Source of the DNA: Sphaerospermopsis aphanizomenoides BCCUSP55
GTDB taxonomy: Bacteria > Cyanobacteriota > Cyanobacteriia > Cyanobacteriales > Nostocaceae
Direction: 5' to 3'
DNA length: 35,714 bases
Assembly: GCF_001586785.1 (NCBI RefSeq)
Contig: NZ_LUFH02000063.1
Location: forward strand, 1 to 35,714
Shown: piece after piece, positions 32,278-35,714 of the stretch
Numbering within the stretch: position 1 is the first letter of the stretch
Layout of the letters: each line of letters opens with the position of its first letter
Translations under genes and position numbers: made by a program
Notes under the pieces: model-generated
Databases searched by the model: none
Seen by the model: the letters and a program-made list of their open reading frames with translations, nothing else
Told to the model about the DNA's origin: nothing

Positions 32278-32985
32278 ATGCTAACGGCAATTCTCTTTGA
32301 TCTAGATGGAACTATTGTCAATACTGACCCCATACACTACCAAGCTTGGAGAGAAATGCTGTTAAGTTACAGCATAGAAATTGATGAAACTTTCTACAAA
32401 TCCCGCATTAGTGGACGATTAAATCCAGAAATTGTTAAAGATATTCTACCGCAATTATCTGTGGCAGAAGGTGAAAAATTTGCAGATGATAAGGAAGCTC
32501 TTTTTCGTGAACGTGCTTCCCATTTGCGACCTTTAGAGGGATTTTCTGAATTGTTAGCATGGACACAAAAACATCAAATCAAACGTGCATTAGTGACTAA
32601 TGCTCCCAGGTTAAATGCCGAATTTATGTTAGAAGTTTTAGCCATCAAAGACGTTTTTCATACTATTGTTTTAGCCGATGATTGTATAGCGGGTAAACCT
32701 GACCCAGAACCCTACAAAGTTGCTCTTCAAAAGTTGGGAATTACAGCCGAACAAGCCATTGCTTTAGAAGATTCTCCTTCTGGTATTCGTGCTGCTGTTG
32801 CTGCAAATATTCCCACTATTGGTATTGCTTCTACCCATGATCCCGAAAGATTACAAGAAGAGGGTATATTAATGGCAATTCCTGATTTTACTGATTTGCG
32901 TTTATGGACTTTATTGAATTCATTGTTGGAACAAGAGGTAGCTGCGATAGCTACACGCGCCGCAGGTATCGCATCTAGTTTGTAA
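32278..32985 (+). CDS. HAD-family phosphatase, beta-phosphoglucomutase-like
   Basis: HAD hydrolase of 235 residues with a helical cap after motif I, like beta-phosphoglucomutase and small sugar-phosphate phosphatases. Motif I is FDLDGTIVNTD with the nucleophile and acid/base aspartates. Motif II is ALVTNA, motif III the lysine in AGKPDPEPY, and motif IV ALEDSPSGI. The ATG at 32278 is preferred; an in-frame TTG lies 24 bases upstream. It diverges from nagB. A strong hairpin with TTTT follows the stop codon within 45 bases. Substrate unknown. Confidence 0.88.
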   Translation: MLTAILFDLDGTIVNTDPIHYQAWREMLLSYSIEIDETFYKSRISGRLNPEIVKDILPQLSVAEGEKFADDKEALFRERASHLRPLEGFSELLAWTQKHQIKRALVTNAPRLNAEFMLEVLAIKDVFHTIVLADDCIAGKPDPEPYKVALQKLGITAEQAIALEDSPSGIRAAVAANIPTIGIASTHDPERLQEEGILMAIPDFTDLRLWTLLNSLLEQEVAAIATRAAGIASSL

Positions 32986-33024
32986 TCAATTAATTATAGG
33001 TAATATTTGCTGCTAATTACCAAT

Positions 33025-33051
33025 CCCCCATCATTTATTAATGGGGGTTTT
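33025..33051 (+). terminator. intrinsic terminator after the HAD gene
   Basis: CCCCCAT and ATGGGGG form a 7-base stem with a 9-base loop followed directly by TTTT, 40 bases after the HAD stop codon. The hairpin overlaps the last codons (PINK and stop) of the convergent gene on the minus strand. Confidence 0.75.
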
Positions 33052-33333
33052 GCTGTGCCATACTTGTTCAAATTCTGCCTGAGAAATTTCAAATTCTTCG
33101 ATATTTGGATCATCTAATTTTTTATCGCATAACATTCCGTAATCATCAGCACAGTGGCTACTATCATAGAAGAGGACATTGCCATTTTCATACACCTCTA
33201 TTTGTCTGCGGGCATATAAATTGCTGTCAATTTCCATAAAGTAGGTGCTAGTACCCCACTCGTCATATTTTCCACCTAGGGATACATCCCATGACCATTT
33301 GTAATATTTCTTCACTCGTTCTAATTTAGACAT
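33031..33333 (-). CDS. small protein, probably DUF6881 family
   Basis: A 100-residue soluble protein with no signal peptide or membrane span. The layout, YYKWSWDVSLGG..., then EIDSNLYARRQIEVYENGNVLFYD and the acidic end EEFEISQAEFEQVWHSK, fits my memory of DUF6881 domains, whose function is unknown. AGGAG sits ten bases before the ATG and supports the start. Its last codons are part of the terminator hairpin of the convergent HAD gene. Such small proteins often sit near toxin or polymorphic-immunity genes, but nothing here proves that role. Confidence 0.65.
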   Translation of the reverse strand: MSKLERVKKYYKWSWDVSLGGKYDEWGTSTYFMEIDSNLYARRQIEVYENGNVLFYDSSHCADDYGMLCDKKLDDPNIEEFEISQAEFEQVWHSKTPINK

Positions 33334-33577
33334 AATTATTTAACTCCTAATATTGGGACTAACAACTTAAACATAAGGAAAGAGAAAAGGGGTAATTTTA
33401 GGCATCAGCTATAGTAACAATTGACGTAAATTATTTTATAATAATAAGCCCCCTCAAGGCAATATTTATCTAACCATAAAGATGGAAAAACTGTTTTTAT
33501 GTTTTATAACTTTTCTGTTTGCGTCTGCACTCTTGGCTTCTTGATATTTAGCTAATGATTACAGAAAGAATTGGTAT

Positions 33578-34012
33578 TTACTTCAGTCGTAATATTTCTC
33601 TTGTTTCCATTAAAATAATACCCAGCATATTTTTACCACTACCGTCAGAACCACAACCCCAATAATAATCTATTGGCGAATTTTCCACTATTTCTTCATC
33701 GCCTGTGGAAAGTAGAATTTCCTTAATATCTACATGAGTGGAAAATTTGCATAACACAGCTTTTCGCATGATATCATCTTTCACTTGTTCCCAATCTGGA
33801 CGGAGAGGACGAGTTCTTTGTCTTCCCATTTTAGCAGCTTCTCTAGGAGTTTTAACAAGGCGAATTTGTTCTAGATGAGGCGTACCAATAAACTTCTGTG
33901 CTTGAAAGTAATGTTCGCTGGTGAACCAATACAAATCATCTAACATAAATCCGTGATATGAAAAGTTAGAAAAACAAGCATATTGATCACGAGTATGATA
34001 AAAGTAGATTGT
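33578..34012 (-). CDS. NADAR family protein (YbiA-like)
   Basis: NADAR-fold protein of 144 residues; members include YbiA, an N-glycosidase-like enzyme, and others that remove ADP-ribose from DNA bases. Motifs are ACFSNFSYHGFMLDDLYW near the start, TSEHYFQAQKF with the expected active-site glutamate, and DYYWGCGSDGSGKNMLGIIL. The preferred ATG at 34010-34012 gives the usual N-terminus; an upstream TTG would add 16 residues. It lies between the DUF6881-like gene and lnt on the same strand but with long spacers. It may serve NAD/riboflavin-damage repair or phage-related ADP-ribosylation reversal; the sequence does not decide. Confidence 0.85.
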   Translation of the reverse strand, partial: TIYFYHTRDQYACFSNFSYHGFMLDDLYWFTSEHYFQAQKFIGTPHLEQIRLVKTPREAAKMGRQRTRPLRPDWEQVKDDIMRKAVLCKFSTHVDIKEILLSTGDEEIVENSPIDYYWGCGSDGSGKNMLGIILMETREILRLK

Positions 34013-34097
34013 CATGGCAATTGTCAGGCTGATTATTTTTTGCAGATAGTATTTTTTCAAAAGCCAAAAGAGAATTGAATCATTAGGAATGATTATT

Positions 34098-34125
34098 AAT
34101 TGATAATTAACAATTGATAATTAAC
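34098..34125. repeat. two tandem 14-base (double heptamer) repeats
   Basis: AATTGATAATTAAC occurs twice in tandem between lnt and the NADAR gene. This 240-290-base spacer is otherwise AT-rich with no gene. Confidence 0.6.
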
Positions 34126-34300
34126 AATTTAATTGTTTGATTCCACGTTTAAAACCTCCCCTTTACAAAAAATAAAAAATTTCCGCTTTTTCAATTCTCT
34201 TCTTTTAATAAAAAGGTAATTGTCAATTATTGAAGGTTTTATTAACGGGGTTTCCTACACCCTTATTGTTGACAGATGATGGCTGAATGCTTGATCAAAA

Positions 34301-35714
34301 TCATCGGCATATCCACCCCAAAAACCCCAAAACTAACAATAAAGGCATCAACCAATCCCCAAAACGTACATAAAAAGTCTGTGTTTGACGAGGATAAATA
34401 GTTTTTGTTTGTGTTTCATAAGTGTTATATCCTGATTTCCATAAAGTTCTGCCATGTGGATCAACAAAAGCCGAATAGCCAGTATTTGTTGCCCTCACTG
34501 CCCATCTATCAGTTTCAATTGCTCGCATGATATCCTGAGCATGATGTTGATCTGCCATAGCAGCAGTATAATGGGCATCATTAGAAGAACTCAAAATAAA
34601 TTGCCCACCATTAAAAGCTTGATATCTGAATATTTTTGAAAAGGCTGATTCGTAACAAATGCCAACAATTGCTCTCCCAAAGGGAGTATCAAAAACTTGA
34701 TTTTTTGCCCCATGCACTTGATGTTCATCCAAAGGTGATAAACGTTGTACAACCGCCCCTAAAATTTGCTCAAAAGGAATAAATTCCCCTAAAGGCACAA
34801 GTTTTGATTTATCATACCGACTGGTCACTTCTCCTTTACTGTTAACACCAAATAAACTATTTGTATAGCTTTTTCCCCTTTCTCCAAAAGCACCAATCCA
34901 AACTACTACACCTTTTTCTTTTACCGCATCTAATAAGGGTGTATTTTTAAAATTTCGTTCATATATAGGTAACGCACCTTCAGGAGTCAGCACCCCATCA
35001 ACACCTTGATTTACTAACTGCAAATATCCATTAGTGTAACCTGTAATTGCTTTACGAAATCCTTGGGGAAGTAGTTTAATTTGGTTGGGAATGTTACCTT
35101 GTATAATGCCTATTTTTAAAGCTGTATTTTGGGTATTATTCAAAGGTTGAGAATAAAGAATAAACCCTAAAACGTGAGCGGTAATTAATAGTGTTGTGGC
35201 TGAGATTGAATATTTATTAACGAACCACAGAGGCGCAGAGAACGCAGAGGTTTTTGCTTTTCTTTCTTCTTTTGCGTCTTTGCGTATATGGGTAGAATAT
35301 ATCCAAGACTCTGCCAGCAAGCCGTTGACAGCAACAATAACCGCCGTTACCGTATTCGGTCCAGAAAGTTGCCCCAAATGCAAAATTACCAAATTATGCG
35401 GAGATTGAGTGTAGGAAAGAGAACTCCACCATAAAGAGCCAGAACTCCACAAGCTTTCCAAACAACACCATAAGGCTGTACCAATTAAGACTCGTAACCA
35501 AGGTTTTTGCTTGTCTAGCCGCACCATCAAAAATGCCCACAGGGATACTAATATTCCTCCCCACAGGCTGATGAATGACCAACAAAAGAGGGTAATAAAT
35601 AAACTTGGCCACCAAGGAACACCCAGCCAGTTCATGGGATGAATGCCGGTGATCCAGGAAAGGGCAATTCCATGATAGGCGATCGCCCACAGGAAGGCTG
35701 GGGGTATGGGGAGG
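34301..35714 (-). CDS. lnt: apolipoprotein N-acyltransferase Lnt, 5' end outside window
   Basis: Adds the third acyl chain to the N-terminal cysteine of lipoproteins in the inner membrane. The frame stays open past the ATG at 35635 to the window edge, reading AFLWAIAYHGIALSWITGIHP, which matches the family, so that ATG is internal and the true start is beyond the window. Membrane spans are followed by the nitrilase-like domain. Catalytic residues are E in GVLTPEGALP, K in YDKSKLVPLGEF, and C in VGICYESAF. A dispersed repeat (35221-35286) adds a charged loop, RKDAKEERKAKTSAFSAP. The catalytic triad is intact. Confidence 0.93.
   Translation of the reverse strand, partial: LPIPPAFLWAIAYHGIALSWITGIHPMNWLGVPWWPSLFITLFCWSFISLWGGILVSLWAFLMVRLDKQKPWLRVLIGTALWCCLESLWSSGSLWWSSLSYTQSPHNLVILHLGQLSGPNTVTAVIVAVNGLLAESWIYSTHIRKDAKEERKAKTSAFSAPLWFVNKYSISATTLLITAHVLGFILYSQPLNNTQNTALKIGIIQGNIPNQIKLLPQGFRKAITGYTNGYLQLVNQGVDGVLTPEGALPIYERNFKNTPLLDAVKEKGVVVWIGAFGERGKSYTNSLFGVNSKGEVTSRYDKSKLVPLGEFIPFEQILGAVVQRLSPLDEHQVHGAKNQVFDTPFGRAIVGICYESAFSKIFRYQAFNGGQFILSSSNDAHYTAAMADQHHAQDIMRAIETDRWAVRATNTGYSAFVDPHGRTLWKSGYNTYETQTKTIYPRQTQTFYVRFGDWLMPLLLVLGFLGWICR
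35221..35286 (-). repeat. dispersed repeat inserted in frame in lnt
   Basis: On the lnt strand the segment runs from ACGCAAAGACGCAAAAG to TCTGCGCCTCTGTGGTTCG, a repeat seen widely between genes of cyanobacteria, as I recall. Here it is translated as about 22 mostly charged residues in a loop between membrane spans. Confidence 0.6.

Noticed and set aside
35635-35637. Start of lnt at the ATG near 35635
   Set aside because: The frame stays open to the window edge and the upstream residues (YHGIALSWITGIHP) fit the Lnt family, so the gene begins outside the window.

Overview
The window looks like chromosomal DNA of a filamentous, probably heterocyst-forming cyanobacterium of the Nostocales. I base this on about 14 copies of the HIP1 octamer GCGATCGC, low GC, many arrays of tandem 7-base repeats (the STRR type known from heterocystous cyanobacteria), small dispersed palindromic repeats, and several families that are largely cyanobacterial (DUF3038/DUF4335, DUF3352, an FHA-linked class A penicillin-binding protein). 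I see no tRNA, rRNA, CRISPR array or prophage.

Layout. Bases 193-4311 hold a complete phosphate-uptake operon on the minus strand, pstS-pstC-pstA-pstB, with a well-formed Pho box upstream of pstS. Next is a TnpB-only IS200/IS605-type element (about 4.56-6.07 kb) whose tnpB has an early nonsense codon and two in-frame small repeats. Bases 6.3-7.4 kb carry bioY and lspA. A small secreted protein and a large FHA-transglycosylase-transpeptidase follow (8.1-11.3 kb), then the overlapping DUF3038-DUF4335 pair (11.4-13.5 kb). Bases 14.1-16.2 kb carry apt, a lone Dpp/Opp-type permease and a small unknown gene. A HEAT-repeat M1 aminopeptidase (minus) and a membrane-anchored DUF3352 protein (plus) diverge around 19 kb. 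A methyltransferase, a PrsW-like protease and a Uma2 nuclease-fold protein form a tight plus-strand cluster (21.3-23.8 kb). A double-domain 6-pyruvoyl-tetrahydropterin-synthase-like protein, nurA, a secreted unknown and ychF follow to 28.6 kb.

The most accessory stretch is 28.6-34.0 kb. It holds a proline-rich ORF, a small membrane protein and a two-gene cassette of a DUF262 protein plus a HEPN-type RNase-like protein, which is my best candidate for a defence or toxin system. Beside the cassette is a 33-codon remnant that looks like the start of an Orn/Lys/Arg decarboxylase. Then come nagB, a HAD phosphatase, a DUF6881-like protein and a NADAR protein. The window ends inside lnt, which runs off the right edge.

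The main non-genic theme is repeats. Arrays of 7-base units begin 0-7 bases after the stop codons of at least seven genes and form the leader just before several start codons. Dispersed repeats have also entered coding sequence in frame, in tnpB (twice), lnt and a small membrane protein gene. lspA and lnt both serve lipoprotein maturation, and PstS has a lipobox, so it is a likely substrate of both.
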